Shown piece after piece: positions 36,058-45,004 of a stretch of 64,000 nt of DNA. The position numbers were made by a program, and so were the translations under genes. Every line of letters begins with the position of its first letter. Position 1 is the stretch's first letter. The notes beneath the pieces are model-generated. The model had not been told where the DNA came from. It saw only the letters and a program-made list of their open reading frames with translations, and did no database searches. Source of the stretch: Ligilactobacillus ruminis DSM 20403 = NBRC 102161 (GTDB taxonomy: Bacteria; Bacillota; Bacilli; Lactobacillales; Lactobacillaceae); assembly GCF_900113455.1 (NCBI RefSeq), contig NZ_FOPI01000005.1, positions 1 to 64,000 of the forward strand. Reading direction: 5' to 3'.

Positions 36058-36999
36058 CTACACCTCACTGTCTCTTTCGATAAATTCTACTGCCATGTCC
36101 ATCGCCAATCGGCAAGCGTTTGTCTCATCCAATGCATTGAGCAAAACGAAATCATGAATCGTTCCCAAAATTCGAGCGACAGAAACGTCAACGTCCGCAT
36201 CACGCAATTTTCGCCCAAATGCTTCGCCTTCATTTCGCAAAACGTCCGCCTCTGCGGTCAAAATCAATGTTTTGGGCAAAACGGCCAGTTCACTGAATTT
36301 TCTAAGCAAAGGAGAATACATGACATCGGTCGGCGACAGCCCGCCCAAATACTGCTGCCAGGCCCATTTCATCTGTTCGCGCGTAATTCGATATCCGCCG
36401 GCAAATTCGTAATAAGTCTGGTTGTCAAAATTAGCATTGACGACCGGATAAAACAACAGCAGCTTTTCCAAGGGCAAGTGATGCGCCTCAGAAAGCATCG
36501 CAAGCGTTGCCGCCATTCCGCCGCCGACATCATCGCCCGCAACTGTCAGATGCAATAGATCCAGTGAATATTTTATCGCCAGTCGCTGTAAATCAAGATA
36601 CCCGGCCCGCAGCTGAACCATTTGAGCCGGTGCCTTGCGTTCAGGTGCCAGTGCATACTCCGGAAAAACGACGCAGGCATGGCATCTTCTCGAAAGTTCT
36701 GCCAACAGCTTGTGATATTCATTGACTCCGCCGGAGATGAACTGTCCGCCATGAATATAGTAGATTACGCGCAGATTTTTGGCCTGATCTTTTGGAAAAT
36801 ACAGATATTCGTCAAAGGAGCGTTCTTCATCGATTTCGACCCGTTCTTTGACGATTTTCACGCTTTGATCCTGAACGAGCATTTTTTGATCAAATCTTAA
36901 ACGTTCGCGCCAAGTCTTCAAGCCTATCGTCGTCGGAATAAAACTGTGATTCGAAAGACAAAGCTCCCTTGCCTGTTCCTCCAGCGAAATCAATCCCAT
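36058..36999 (-). CDS. HSL-type alpha/beta hydrolase with Asp in place of the nucleophilic Ser
   Basis: A 313-residue protein of the hormone-sensitive-lipase (esterase) branch. The oxyanion motif reads HGGQ (83-86) instead of HGGG. The nucleophile elbow, normally GDSAGG, reads G155-D-D157-V-G-G, so the catalytic Ser is Asp. The other two triad residues are kept: Asp252 (TAEADVLRNEG) and His282 (GTIHDF). Asp nucleophiles are known in haloalkane dehalogenases and epoxide hydrolases but are not normal in this branch, so the enzyme may be inactive or have changed chemistry. GGTGG precedes ATG 36999. It follows dtd by 11 bases. Confidence 0.82.
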   Translation of the reverse strand: MGLISLEEQARELCLSNHSFIPTTIGLKTWRERLRFDQKMLVQDQSVKIVKERVEIDEERSFDEYLYFPKDQAKNLRVIYYIHGGQFISGGVNEYHKLLAELSRRCHACVVFPEYALAPERKAPAQMVQLRAGYLDLQRLAIKYSLDLLHLTVAGDDVGGGMAATLAMLSEAHHLPLEKLLLFYPVVNANFDNQTYYEFAGGYRITREQMKWAWQQYLGGLSPTDVMYSPLLRKFSELAVLPKTLILTAEADVLRNEGEAFGRKLRDADVDVSVARILGTIHDFVLLNALDETNACRLAMDMAVEFIERDSEV

Positions 37000-37010
37000 T
37001 TTATCACCAC

Positions 37011-37457
37011 CTATTTGTTGTCGGTATCGAAAATAATCGTCACCGGGCCGTCATTTGTGAACGAAACCTTCATATCTGCGCCAAAGACTCCGGTTTCAAC
37101 GATTACGCCTTCCTCGCGCAGCTTTTCATTGAATCTGTCATAATTTTTTGAAGCTTCATTCGGGTTTTGCGCGTCAGTAAAACTCGGCCGATTGCCCTTT
37201 TTCGTATCGGCATAAAGCGTAAACTGAGAAACGGATAAAATCTGTCCGCCAATCTGCTTAAGACTAAGGTTCATCTTGCCGTTCTCATCTGAAAAAATTC
37301 GACAATTGACGATTTTTCTGACCGTATAGTCGATTTCTTCTTGCTCGTCGCCTTCTTCAAAGCCGACCAAAAGCACCAAACCGTGGTCAATTTTTCCGTT
37401 TACCTTGCCGTCAATTTCAACCTGGGCATTCTTGGCCCGCTGCAATACTGTTCTCAT
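37011..37457 (-). CDS. dtd: D-aminoacyl-tRNA deacylase
   Basis: A 148-residue enzyme that clears D-amino acids (and Gly mischarged on tRNA-Ala) from tRNA. It has the family motifs [19 protein letters not shown] and the GP dipeptide of [11 protein letters not shown] that excludes L-amino acids. It lies 12 bases after rel, its usual partner in Firmicutes. Confidence 0.97.
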   Translation of the reverse strand: MRTVLQRAKNAQVEIDGKVNGKIDHGLVLLVGFEEGDEQEEIDYTVRKIVNCRIFSDENGKMNLSLKQIGGQILSVSQFTLYADTKKGNRPSFTDAQNPNEASKNYDRFNEKLREEGVIVETGVFGADMKVSFTNDGPVTIIFDTDNK

Positions 37458-37469
37458 TTCCTCACCTCA

Positions 37470-39689
37470 TTAGTGAATGATTCGCTTGACCACGTAGACG
37501 TCAGGGATTCGCTTGATGTTGTCGATTACGCGCTGCAGATGAATTCTGTCTCTGATTCCGACCGTAACGTCAATCGTCGCCATCTTGTTGTGATCAACGC
37601 GTCCGTTGACGGAGTTCAAATCCTTCGTGGTATTGTTGATTGCCTGCAAAACATCATTCAAAAGACCGGAGCGGTTGTATCCTTCAATTTCAAGATCGGT
37701 ATTATAGGTGGCTCTGACGTCCGGAATAACGTTCCAGGTAACGTCGACGAGCCTTGTCCCATGCTGTTCGGCGCTTTTGACGTTCGGACAGTCGATTCTA
37801 TGTACCGAAACGCCGCGCCCTTTTGTAATATAGCCGACGATTTCGTCTCCCGGAATCGGACTGCAGCAATGGCTCAAGCGAACCAGCAGATTGTCGATTC
37901 CCTCAATCATGACGCCTTCTTCATTTTTCTTCTTTCCTGATTTGACGTTGGTAATTTCCTGATGATCTTCAAGCAGAGCCTTTTCCTGCGCTTCTTTTCG
38001 TTCCTGCTCGCGCTTGGCACGAATGTCTTCCGTCAAGACGTTAATGATGCCTGCAGGCGGAATTTCTCCGAAACCGATGGCAGCGTACAAATCGTCAAGC
38101 GTTGCCAGTTGTTTCTTGTTAAGCACTCGCTCAATGTTTTTCTTGCTGCTCATCACGTCATGCGGCTGATACCCGCCTTCAATCAAGCCCTGGTCAAGAA
38201 TATCGCGGCCACGATCGATGTTTTGGATGCGATCCTGCTGCTTGAAGAAACGCTTGATCTTATTCTTGGCCTTGTTCGTATGCACCAGATCAAGCCAGTC
38301 GCGACTTGGTCCCGCTGAATTTTGCGACGTCAAGATATCAACGATATCACCGTTCTTGACCTGATAGTCGAGCGGAACGATCTTGCCATTGACTTTGGCT
38401 CCGGTCGTATGATTGCCGACCTCGGTATGAATCGAATAGGCCATGTCAAGCGGTCCTGATCCTTTCGGCAATTCGTAAACGTCGCCCTTTGGCGTGAAAA
38501 CGTAGACGCGGTCGCTGAACAGATCGCCTTTGACGTTTTCCATGAATTCTTTCGCGTCGTTTGATTCATTTTGAATCTCGATGATTTCCTTAAACAGATT
38601 CAGCTTGTCTCCTGTCGTCGTCTGCTTGACGCCGTTCGTTTTGCCTTCCTTATAGGCCCAATGAGCAGCAATCCCGTATTCGGCCACGCGGTGCATCTCC
38701 TCAGTTCTGATCTGAACTTCCAACGTCTTGCCTTTTGGCCCGATGACCGTCGTATGAAGCGACTGATACATGTTGGCCTTTGGCATCGCGATATAGTCTT
38801 TAAAGCGACCAGGCATCGGTTTCCACTTGGTATGAATTGCTCCCAAAACGGCATAGCAGTCTTTGATCGACTTAACCACGACGCGCACTGCAAGCAAGTC
38901 ATAAATTTGACTGAATTGCTTGTGAAGATCACGCATCTTGTGATAAATCGAATAGATGTGCTTTGGTCGTCCGTAGATTTCGCAGTCCAAATGCAGATCT
39001 GCGATGGCTTCTTTAATCTCCGTAATGGCTTCGTCGATATACTGAACGCGTTCTTCACGCTTTGAATTCATCAAATGAACGATGCGATAGTATTGTTGAG
39101 GATTAAGGTAGCGCAGCGAAATGTCTTCCAATTCCCATTTGATCGTGCTGATCCCGAGTCGATCTGCCAACGGCGCATAGATTTCAAGCGTTTCGTTGGC
39201 AATCCTTCTTTGCTTGTCGGGACGCAGATGCCCCAGCGTCCTCATGTTGTGGAGCCTGTCTGCAAGTTTGACGATAATCACGCGCAAATCCTTTGACATT
39301 GCCAAGAGCAGCTTGCGGTGATTTTCAGCCAGCTGTTCTTGATGCGATTTGTAGCGAATCTTGCTGAGCTTGGTTACGCCGTCAACGATGACCTCGACGT
39401 CTTTTCCGAAAAGTTCGCCGACATCCCCCAAAGTAACGGGCGTGTCTTCGACAACGTCATGTAAAAAGCCTGCACTGACCGTTTCAGGATCCATTTTCAA
39501 ATCTGCCAGAATTCCGGCAACCTGAATCGGATGAATAATGTAGGGTTCACCAGATTTTCTGAATTGTTCCCGATGAACGTACGATGCAAAGTCGCAAGCC
39601 TTGCGAACCATTGCCACATGCTCTTCATTCATGTATTTTTCGCACATTCCGATCACGTCCTGTGCACTCCAGATGTTTTCTTTTTCCAT
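37470..39689 (-). CDS. rel: Bifunctional (p)ppGpp synthetase/hydrolase
   Basis: A 739-residue Rel protein of the stringent response, acting on the ribosome. Domains: HD hydrolase (about 30-190, with H77-D-V-V-E-D82), RelA/SpoT synthetase (about 230-350; the RFKD motif at 295-298 is the basic form of bifunctional enzymes), TGS (about 400-465) and a C-terminal ACT/RRM domain. ATG 39689 has AGGAG eight bases upstream; the frame is open further but crosses a terminator-like hairpin. It leads a run of nine minus-strand genes. Confidence 0.97.
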   Translation of the reverse strand: MEKENIWSAQDVIGMCEKYMNEEHVAMVRKACDFASYVHREQFRKSGEPYIIHPIQVAGILADLKMDPETVSAGFLHDVVEDTPVTLGDVGELFGKDVEVIVDGVTKLSKIRYKSHQEQLAENHRKLLLAMSKDLRVIIVKLADRLHNMRTLGHLRPDKQRRIANETLEIYAPLADRLGISTIKWELEDISLRYLNPQQYYRIVHLMNSKREERVQYIDEAITEIKEAIADLHLDCEIYGRPKHIYSIYHKMRDLHKQFSQIYDLLAVRVVVKSIKDCYAVLGAIHTKWKPMPGRFKDYIAMPKANMYQSLHTTVIGPKGKTLEVQIRTEEMHRVAEYGIAAHWAYKEGKTNGVKQTTTGDKLNLFKEIIEIQNESNDAKEFMENVKGDLFSDRVYVFTPKGDVYELPKGSGPLDMAYSIHTEVGNHTTGAKVNGKIVPLDYQVKNGDIVDILTSQNSAGPSRDWLDLVHTNKAKNKIKRFFKQQDRIQNIDRGRDILDQGLIEGGYQPHDVMSSKKNIERVLNKKQLATLDDLYAAIGFGEIPPAGIINVLTEDIRAKREQERKEAQEKALLEDHQEITNVKSGKKKNEEGVMIEGIDNLLVRLSHCCSPIPGDEIVGYITKGRGVSVHRIDCPNVKSAEQHGTRLVDVTWNVIPDVRATYNTDLEIEGYNRSGLLNDVLQAINNTTKDLNSVNGRVDHNKMATIDVTVGIRDRIHLQRVIDNIKRIPDVYVVKRIIH

Positions 39690-39722
39690 AACAACCACTC
39701 CTAGCAATCCCAATAAGATTTT

Positions 39723-39753
39723 AAAAAAGGCGGAACAACCGTGTCGTCCCGCC
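39723..39753 (-). terminator. Hairpin terminator upstream of rel
   Basis: GGCGGGA/TTCCGCC stem followed by TTTTTTAAAA on the minus strand, in the gap between the small membrane protein gene and rel. It either ends the upstream operon or acts as an attenuator for rel; no clear rel promoter is visible after it. Confidence 0.7.
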
Positions 39754-39786
39754 CGAGCAGGCAAGAAAACACTTCTTACCGCGGCT

Positions 39787-40113
39787 TCAGTCTTTCGTTA
39801 TGCCGTATGCCGCAAAGCTCAAGCCAAGGTAAACAACCGTAAAGTATCTTGCATATCCATCGAAGAAAAATCGATATCCGATAAGATACAATATCGGGAA
39901 AAACAGCAGTACCCAAAAATGCTCATTTGATTTTCCCGCATAAAGTCCGACAACAACGGCATAAACAACGTAGATTCCAAATAAAATTATTCCGATTCGA
40001 TGTACGTCGGTCGTATTTAAATATGTGAACAGGATCGGAACGACGAATGCAAAGGCTGTAGCAATCGCCAAATACCAGACGATGCGTTGAATACTGAGAC
40101 TGCGATTTTCCAT
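39787..40113 (-). CDS. Small multi-span membrane protein, unknown
   Basis: A 108-residue protein with about three to four hydrophobic helices (around residues 11-31, 38-58, 66-83 and 88-104). It starts MENRSLSIQRIVWYLAIA behind GAGAGG. I do not recognise the family. It lies after rsmE in the prmA-rsmE direction and ends just before a terminator, so it is probably the last gene of that operon. Confidence 0.75.
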   Translation of the reverse strand: MENRSLSIQRIVWYLAIATAFAFVVPILFTYLNTTDVHRIGIILFGIYVVYAVVVGLYAGKSNEHFWVLLFFPILYLIGYRFFFDGYARYFTVVYLGLSFAAYGITKD

Positions 40114-40159
40114 AACTGACCTCTCTTCGCAAAAATTAATTCGTTTATTGTCTACTATT

Positions 40160-40912
40160 TTACTCTAGTTCCAATGCAAATGAAAGAGCCGATAAAAAGT
40201 ATAACGGAGCCGTTTCCGCTCGCATGATCCTTGGGCCTAATCCGGCAAAGGAAAAACCTTTTTCCTTCAGCAGTTCGACTTCTTTGGGGCTGATTCCGCC
40301 TTCCGGACCAAAAACGGCCGTTACTTTCTTTCTTTCATTCGTCTTAAGCTCGTCGAAAACTTTGACGAGCATCCCCTTTTCTCCGGCCTTGGCCGATTCT
40401 TCGTAGGCGCAAAGTCCGATCGTATCTTCATCCGGCAAAAGATCTTCCAAGCCGTCCAGATAAGAAACTTCAGGGATCGTCGTTCTGTGCGACTGTTCTG
40501 CCGCCGACTTGGCAATTTTTTGCAGGCGTTCCAATTTTTTGGCCTGCTTTTGCTTGGCCCAGCGCGCTACGGACCAGTCGCCGGCAAAAAAGACGATCTT
40601 TGAAACTCCCAGTTCCGTAGCTTTCATGACGATCAGATCCGTTTTGTCGTTTTTAGGCAATCCGCAAACGATCGTTGCTTCAACCGGAAGTTCGACCTGA
40701 TGCTCAAAACGCTCGCATTCATGGGCAACCGCCTGCTTTTTGGCCGAATCGATCGTAACCAGCTCCATGACGTGAACGACTTTGTCCGGCGTCACGAGCT
40801 CAAACTTTGAGCCTGCTTTCATCCTCATGACAACGACTGCATGCTTGTAAACGTCTTCCGATAGATTCAATGTATTTCCGGAAAAATTCTGCTCTGAAAA
40901 ATAGCGCTGCAT
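40160..40912 (-). CDS. rsmE: 16S rRNA (uracil-1498-N3)-methyltransferase RsmE
   Basis: A 250-residue SPOUT methyltransferase modifying U1498 of 16S rRNA. It has a PUA-like N-terminus (MQRYFSEQNF) and the knot motifs AVFGPEGGISPKE and GLGPRIMRAETAPLYFLSAL. Its ATG overlaps the prmA stop (TAATG), so translation is coupled. Confidence 0.97.
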   Translation of the reverse strand: MQRYFSEQNFSGNTLNLSEDVYKHAVVVMRMKAGSKFELVTPDKVVHVMELVTIDSAKKQAVAHECERFEHQVELPVEATIVCGLPKNDKTDLIVMKATELGVSKIVFFAGDWSVARWAKQKQAKKLERLQKIAKSAAEQSHRTTIPEVSYLDGLEDLLPDEDTIGLCAYEESAKAGEKGMLVKVFDELKTNERKKVTAVFGPEGGISPKEVELLKEKGFSFAGLGPRIMRAETAPLYFLSALSFALELE

Positions 40913-41805
40913 TATTCTTCACCCTCGCCTGGCTTGTGCGCAACAATTGAAAACCAGTCTTTCATCCGTGAAATCTGATCGATGACAAAGCCTTCATTTT
41001 GCAATTTTTCTTCGATCAAATCGGCCTTGTCGCTGATGATGCCGGACGTGATGAAGATTCCGCCGTCATTTAAGCAATTGAATGCTTGCGGAATGAGCGG
41101 AACGATGATTTCCGCCAAAATATTCGCGCAGATCAGGTCAGCCTTTTCATCGACTCCGTTCAGCAGGTCATTTGTCGCAACGTGAATCTTCGATCTTTCT
41201 TCAGGATTGAGCTTCAGATTAACGTCGCAAGCCTTGATGGCTTCATCGTCAACGTCATAGGCCAACGCTTCCTTTGCACCGAGCTTGCAGGCAGCAATGC
41301 TCAAAACGCCGGAACCGGTGCCGACGTCAATCATCTTTTCGCCGCCGCGAATCGCTGACTCAAGTCCAAGCAAAGCAAGTTTCGTCGTCGGATGCGTGCC
41401 CGTTCCGAAAGCCTTGCCGGGATCAAGCAAAATCACCTGTTCGTCAGCGCTTTGCGGCACGTATTCTTCCCAGCTCGGCACGATCGTCAGATAACGCGTC
41501 ACTCTGACGGGATGATAGTACTTTTTCCAGGCGTCAACCCAGCTTGCGTCATCGTTTGTCTTTTCGAAAACGTTCGCCTTGCCAGGATTCAAACCGAATT
41601 CTGCCAACCCCAAAACTTTTTGCTTCAAATCGCGCGAAAGCTCAACGACTGGTTTGCTTTCAGGAAAATAAGTAATAATCTTTAAATCGTCATTTCCGTT
41701 TTCATCATCAAACTGCACGCCGCCTGCACCGTTTTGCATCAAAATTTCAACGACTGCATCGCTTGCTTCAAGGGTCGTTTCAACGACCAGTTCTGTCCAT
41801 TCCAA
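40912..41805 (-). CDS. prmA: Ribosomal protein L11 methyltransferase
   Basis: A 297-residue SAM-dependent enzyme that trimethylates L11. The N-terminal substrate-recognition domain (about 1-110) precedes the Rossmann core with LDPGKAFGTGTHPTT, VGTGSGVLSIAA (motif I) and LICANILAEII (motif IV). It is upstream of rsmE, a common pairing, and preceded by a DUF3013 gene. Confidence 0.97.
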   Translation of the reverse strand: MEWTELVVETTLEASDAVVEILMQNGAGGVQFDDENGNDDLKIITYFPESKPVVELSRDLKQKVLGLAEFGLNPGKANVFEKTNDDASWVDAWKKYYHPVRVTRYLTIVPSWEEYVPQSADEQVILLDPGKAFGTGTHPTTKLALLGLESAIRGGEKMIDVGTGSGVLSIAACKLGAKEALAYDVDDEAIKACDVNLKLNPEERSKIHVATNDLLNGVDEKADLICANILAEIIVPLIPQAFNCLNDGGIFITSGIISDKADLIEEKLQNEGFVIDQISRMKDWFSIVAHKPGEGEE

Positions 41806-41819
41806 AATAATTCCTCCAG

Positions 41820-42311
41820 TTAGAATTTGGGATAATGCAAAGACTGTCTTGGATATTCAGACTCTGCATTTTTCAATAATCGGCTGAATTCTTCATCTGA
41901 CCATTCGAGTTCAAAAATTTCATCTTCATCGTCTGCAAAAAACTTCAAGAGATCTCTTGTCCCGTTGTCCATAATGATCTGTAAATAGGTCAAAAAAGCC
42001 TTTCCGTACGCAAGACTCCAACCTTCCTTGCCGTCAAACGCAAGACACGCCAAAAAATCATCCGCATCGTATCCTGCAAGGCCTTTTTTTCCGTCATAGA
42101 TCAAAATCGCATCGCTGAATGCGATAATCGGTTCATCCGACAATATTCCGTCCGCATCTTCCATCCGCTGTCCTGCTTTGTTTTCGATGTAAAAAACCAG
42201 ATCGACGACAAACGAATGACTCTTTTTGTCCCAGTCAAGCGAAACGTCGCCTTTGAAATCCAGAGCGTCCAACCCCTGTTTCAAAAATTCCAAAAGATCC
42301 TGCCGTGCCAT
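41820..42311 (-). CDS. DUF3013 family protein
   Basis: A 163-residue acidic cytosolic protein starting MARQDLLEFLKQGLDALDF. Sequence and length fit DUF3013, found mainly in Lactobacillales, function unknown. The start at 42311 is behind AAGGGA. It is 14 bases upstream of prmA and probably leads the DUF3013-prmA-rsmE operon. Confidence 0.82.
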   Translation of the reverse strand: MARQDLLEFLKQGLDALDFKGDVSLDWDKKSHSFVVDLVFYIENKAGQRMEDADGILSDEPIIAFSDAILIYDGKKGLAGYDADDFLACLAFDGKEGWSLAYGKAFLTYLQIIMDNGTRDLLKFFADDEDEIFELEWSDEEFSRLLKNAESEYPRQSLHYPKF

Positions 42312-42486
42312 AAAAACATCCCTTCTGCACATATAGATAGTTTAATGATACCTTAAACATGACGAAAATGACAAGGAGATAGGGAGAAAATAATGAAAAC
42401 GAGAATAATAAAAAGTATGAGATTATTTTTGCTTGAAAAAGAAGATGTTTTTTAAATGAAGTTATATTTGTTAACAGCTAATTTGA

Positions 42487-42760
42487 GCAAATTATCGCTT
42501 GGGAACAGCGTAAGTTGGGGGATGTATCAGAAATAATCGGTGGAGGGACACCTGGTACAAATCATCCTGAATATTGGGATGGCGATATAGACTGATATTC
42601 TCCTGCCGAAATATTAGATCAAATCTATGTAAAAAGAAGCCGAAGAAGGATAACCCAGCTCAGCTATGACAATAGCTCTGCAAAACTTTTGCCGACTGGA
42701 ACAGTATTGTTTACATCCTTTAATTATATTATAAAGATTACAAGCGACTCAAACTGTCGT
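42487..42760 (+). pseudogene. Fragment of a type I restriction specificity subunit (HsdS)
   Basis: The plus strand reads WEQRKLGDVSEIIGGGTPG, then PEYWDGDID, stop, YSPAEI and later RITQLSYDNSSAKLLPTGT. This is the recognisable start of an HsdS target-recognition domain. A TGA replaces the Trp codon expected in DIDWYSPAEI, and similarity is lost after about 42760, so it is a dead fragment. No hsdR or hsdM is present nearby, suggesting a degraded or recombined restriction locus. Confidence 0.88.
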
Positions 42761-42878
42761 TTTGATAAAATGTTCCATTTTCTCCCGACGCCCTGCATTT
42801 CTCAAAAAAAACAACTGTTTTCTTCCCTGTTTTCTGATAAACTAAAAGTGATAAACAAATTTATGGGAGTGATTTCCT
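42761..42878. other. Gap before the nucleoside hydrolase gene
   Basis: A short AT-rich gap with no further recognisable HsdS sequence; the nucleoside hydrolase promoter should lie here, but no confident -35/-10 pair is seen. Confidence 0.3.
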
Positions 42879-43838
42879 TTGGCAAAATATAAAATGATTC
42901 TCGATCTCGATACCGGGATCGATGACGCGCTTGCCATCGCATATGCGTTGGCCGCACCCGAATGCGATCTGATCGGAATCGTCGGCTCGTACGGCAACGT
43001 TCTGGTCGAAAACAGCGCCCAAAACAGCCTGAACCTGCTTGAAATGCTCGGGCATCCCGAAGTACCGGTCTTTTGCGGTCTTTCGCACTCTTCAACGACG
43101 AAGAGCTTTTCCGTCATGCCGATCAGCGCGCAGATTCACGGCAAAAACGGTGTTGGCGAGGTCGAATTAAAGAAGGCCAAGCGCCAGGTCGAAAAAATGT
43201 CAGGCGTCGACTTCTTCATCGAAGCGGCTCACAAATATCAGGGACGTCTTTTGATCGTTCCGACCGGTCCTTTGACCAATCTTGCCGCTGCCATCAAAAA
43301 AGATCCGTCGATTGTCGATCTGATCGGCCACGTCACTTTGATGGGCGGTGCTCTGACGGTTCCGGGCAACGTTACGCCCGTAACGGAAGCAAACATCAAT
43401 CAAGATCCGGTAGCTGCCGATGAAGTCTTCAGAAGCAATCTTCCTTTGACGATGATCGGTCTTGACGTGACGACAAGAACACTGCTGACAAAGGAAGATA
43501 CAAAGAAGTGGCGCGAACTCGGCACCGTTGCCGGGGAAAAGTACGCTGACATCACCGATTACTACATCGATGCCTACAAGGTCACGAGTCCCCATCTTGG
43601 CGGCTGCGCTTTGCATGATCCTTTGGCAGCTGCCGCAGCAGTCGATCCGAGTCTCGTCGACACGATCTACCTGAACATGAAAGTTGATACGAAAGGTGCT
43701 TATGCCGGCCGCACGATCGGTGACGAAACAAGAATCAACGATGAAGCAAGGCAAACGCAGGCTGCCGTAAACGTCGACAAGGAACGATTCGTCAAAACGT
43801 TCATGAAGCATCTGACCGATTTGTTTGCCCAAAACTGA
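42879..43838 (+). CDS. Inosine-uridine-type nucleoside hydrolase
   Basis: A 319-residue enzyme that splits nucleosides into base and ribose for salvage. The N-terminal Ca-binding motif is LDLDTGIDDALAIAYAL, with TGPLTNLAAAI, MGGALTVPGNVTPVTEANINQDP, the internal TMIGLDVT and the C-terminal active-site segment LHDPLAAAAAVDP. The start is TTG 42879 with GGGAG nine bases upstream. It heads a plus-strand trio with two membrane-protein genes. Purine versus pyrimidine preference is not assigned. Confidence 0.93.
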   Translation: MAKYKMILDLDTGIDDALAIAYALAAPECDLIGIVGSYGNVLVENSAQNSLNLLEMLGHPEVPVFCGLSHSSTTKSFSVMPISAQIHGKNGVGEVELKKAKRQVEKMSGVDFFIEAAHKYQGRLLIVPTGPLTNLAAAIKKDPSIVDLIGHVTLMGGALTVPGNVTPVTEANINQDPVAADEVFRSNLPLTMIGLDVTTRTLLTKEDTKKWRELGTVAGEKYADITDYYIDAYKVTSPHLGGCALHDPLAAAAAVDPSLVDTIYLNMKVDTKGAYAGRTIGDETRINDEARQTQAAVNVDKERFVKTFMKHLTDLFAQN

Positions 43839-43856
43839 CAGAAAGGGGACCTCAAT

Positions 43857-44207
43857 TTGTACATTGCGGGAATTGCCCTTTATGTCGCATGGTTTTTGTT
43901 GGCGATTCTTAAAATCAGCAATCAACCTCAAAACCGTAAATTTTCATACAAAAAGGCCTTTTTCGGATCAAAGCTATGGTTTACCAACCTTAGAAACCTG
44001 ATGCTTTTGGCATCCTTGTACCTGATTTTCGTCTTTGCACCGTTAAAAACGGTCTTTTTGCTGTTGCTGCTCAGTTTGGCGATTCTTCTTTTGCTTTCGC
44101 TCAGAAACTTTTTTTCGCTAATTGCCAATCCGTACGTTGATCTTCTGATCGTTTTGTCGAGCGCGGTCCTTTTGATCGTTCTTTCAACGCTGACGCTAAA
44201 ATTGTAG
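43857..44207 (+). CDS. Small membrane protein, unknown
   Basis: A 116-residue protein with about three or four helices (residues about 2-19, 47-63, 66-82, 95-114). The start is TTG with AAAGGGG upstream. No family is recognised. It lies between the nucleoside hydrolase and an ion channel gene with short gaps, so all three are probably co-transcribed. It could assist the channel, but nothing in the sequence shows this. Confidence 0.7.
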   Translation: MYIAGIALYVAWFLLAILKISNQPQNRKFSYKKAFFGSKLWFTNLRNLMLLASLYLIFVFAPLKTVFLLLLLSLAILLLLSLRNFFSLIANPYVDLLIVLSSAVLLIVLSTLTLKL

Positions 44208-44217
44208 GAGGGATTTT

Positions 44218-44976
44218 ATGCGTAGAAGCTATAATGCTTTGATCATCATTCTTGCCACAATTTCAATTATTCTCAGCATGCTTGACATCAGCGGAATCAT
44301 CAGCATCGTTCAGAAGCCTTACGTCTACGTCGATGCTTCAATTTGGCTGATGTTTGTCTTCGACTATTTCTACGGACTGATGGCCGCCAAAGACAAACGT
44401 TTCTACTTCAGGACCCATATTTGGGATTTGCTGGCAATCATCCCGCTGAATGCGCTCTTCTCATTTTTCCGTTTCAACCGAATTTTCAAGCTCGTTTCGA
44501 TGCAGCGCATCCTGCTTGTTTTTCGATTCGTGCGTTTGGCCGGAATCATCGGCAAGCTCCAACTTAAACTAAAAACATTTTTGAAAACAAACAATATTGT
44601 CTATCTCTTTTACGTCTGCGGACTCATGCTGCTGGTGTCATCATTCATCTACTCGCTTTCAGAGCACGTTTCGTTGGGAAATGCATTTTGGTGGGCACTT
44701 GCAACCGTTTCGACCGTCGGCTACGGAGACATTTCGCCGCATACCTTCATTGGTCGCTTTGCCGCTGCCCTGCTGATGATCTTGGGCGTAGGTTTTATCG
44801 GGATGCTGACGAGCACTTTGACCAAATTCTTTACCGAAGAGCATAAAAAAAGCGAATTTGTCCAGATTATGCATGTGCTTCACAAGCTCGAGCGCCAAAA
44901 TGAGGAACTTTCAACCAGAATCTCAGCGCTTGAGCAGCAGCTACATAAAAACGAACGCGAAAAAAATAAGGATTGA
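44218..44976 (+). CDS. Voltage-gated-type potassium channel
   Basis: A 252-residue channel with a six-helix layout. S1-S4 span about 5-115, including an Arg-rich segment (RFNRIFKLVSMQRILLVFRFVR) as voltage sensor. The pore has selectivity filter TVSTVGYGDI. A charged C-terminal coiled coil (about 210-245) probably drives assembly. AGGAGGG precedes ATG 44218. Its stop lies inside the shared terminator with greA. Confidence 0.92.
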   Translation: MRRSYNALIIILATISIILSMLDISGIISIVQKPYVYVDASIWLMFVFDYFYGLMAAKDKRFYFRTHIWDLLAIIPLNALFSFFRFNRIFKLVSMQRILLVFRFVRLAGIIGKLQLKLKTFLKTNNIVYLFYVCGLMLLVSSFIYSLSEHVSLGNAFWWALATVSTVGYGDISPHTFIGRFAAALLMILGVGFIGMLTSTLTKFFTEEHKKSEFVQIMHVLHKLERQNEELSTRISALEQQLHKNEREKNKD

Positions 44977-44999
44977 GGCTTTCCCTCAATCCTTATTTT
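44961..44999. terminator. Bidirectional terminator between the K+ channel gene and greA
   Basis: A 16-bp perfect stem AAAATAAGGATTGAGG (44963-44978) / CCTCAATCCTTATTTT (44984-44999) with A-rich and T-rich flanks works for both converging transcripts. It includes the TGA of the channel gene. Confidence 0.94.
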
Positions 45000-45004
45000 G
45001 GTTA

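Noticed and set aside
42393-42455. 20-residue frame with GGGAG upstream
   Set aside because: Too short and unremarkable in the debris before the HsdS relic; nothing else supports it.
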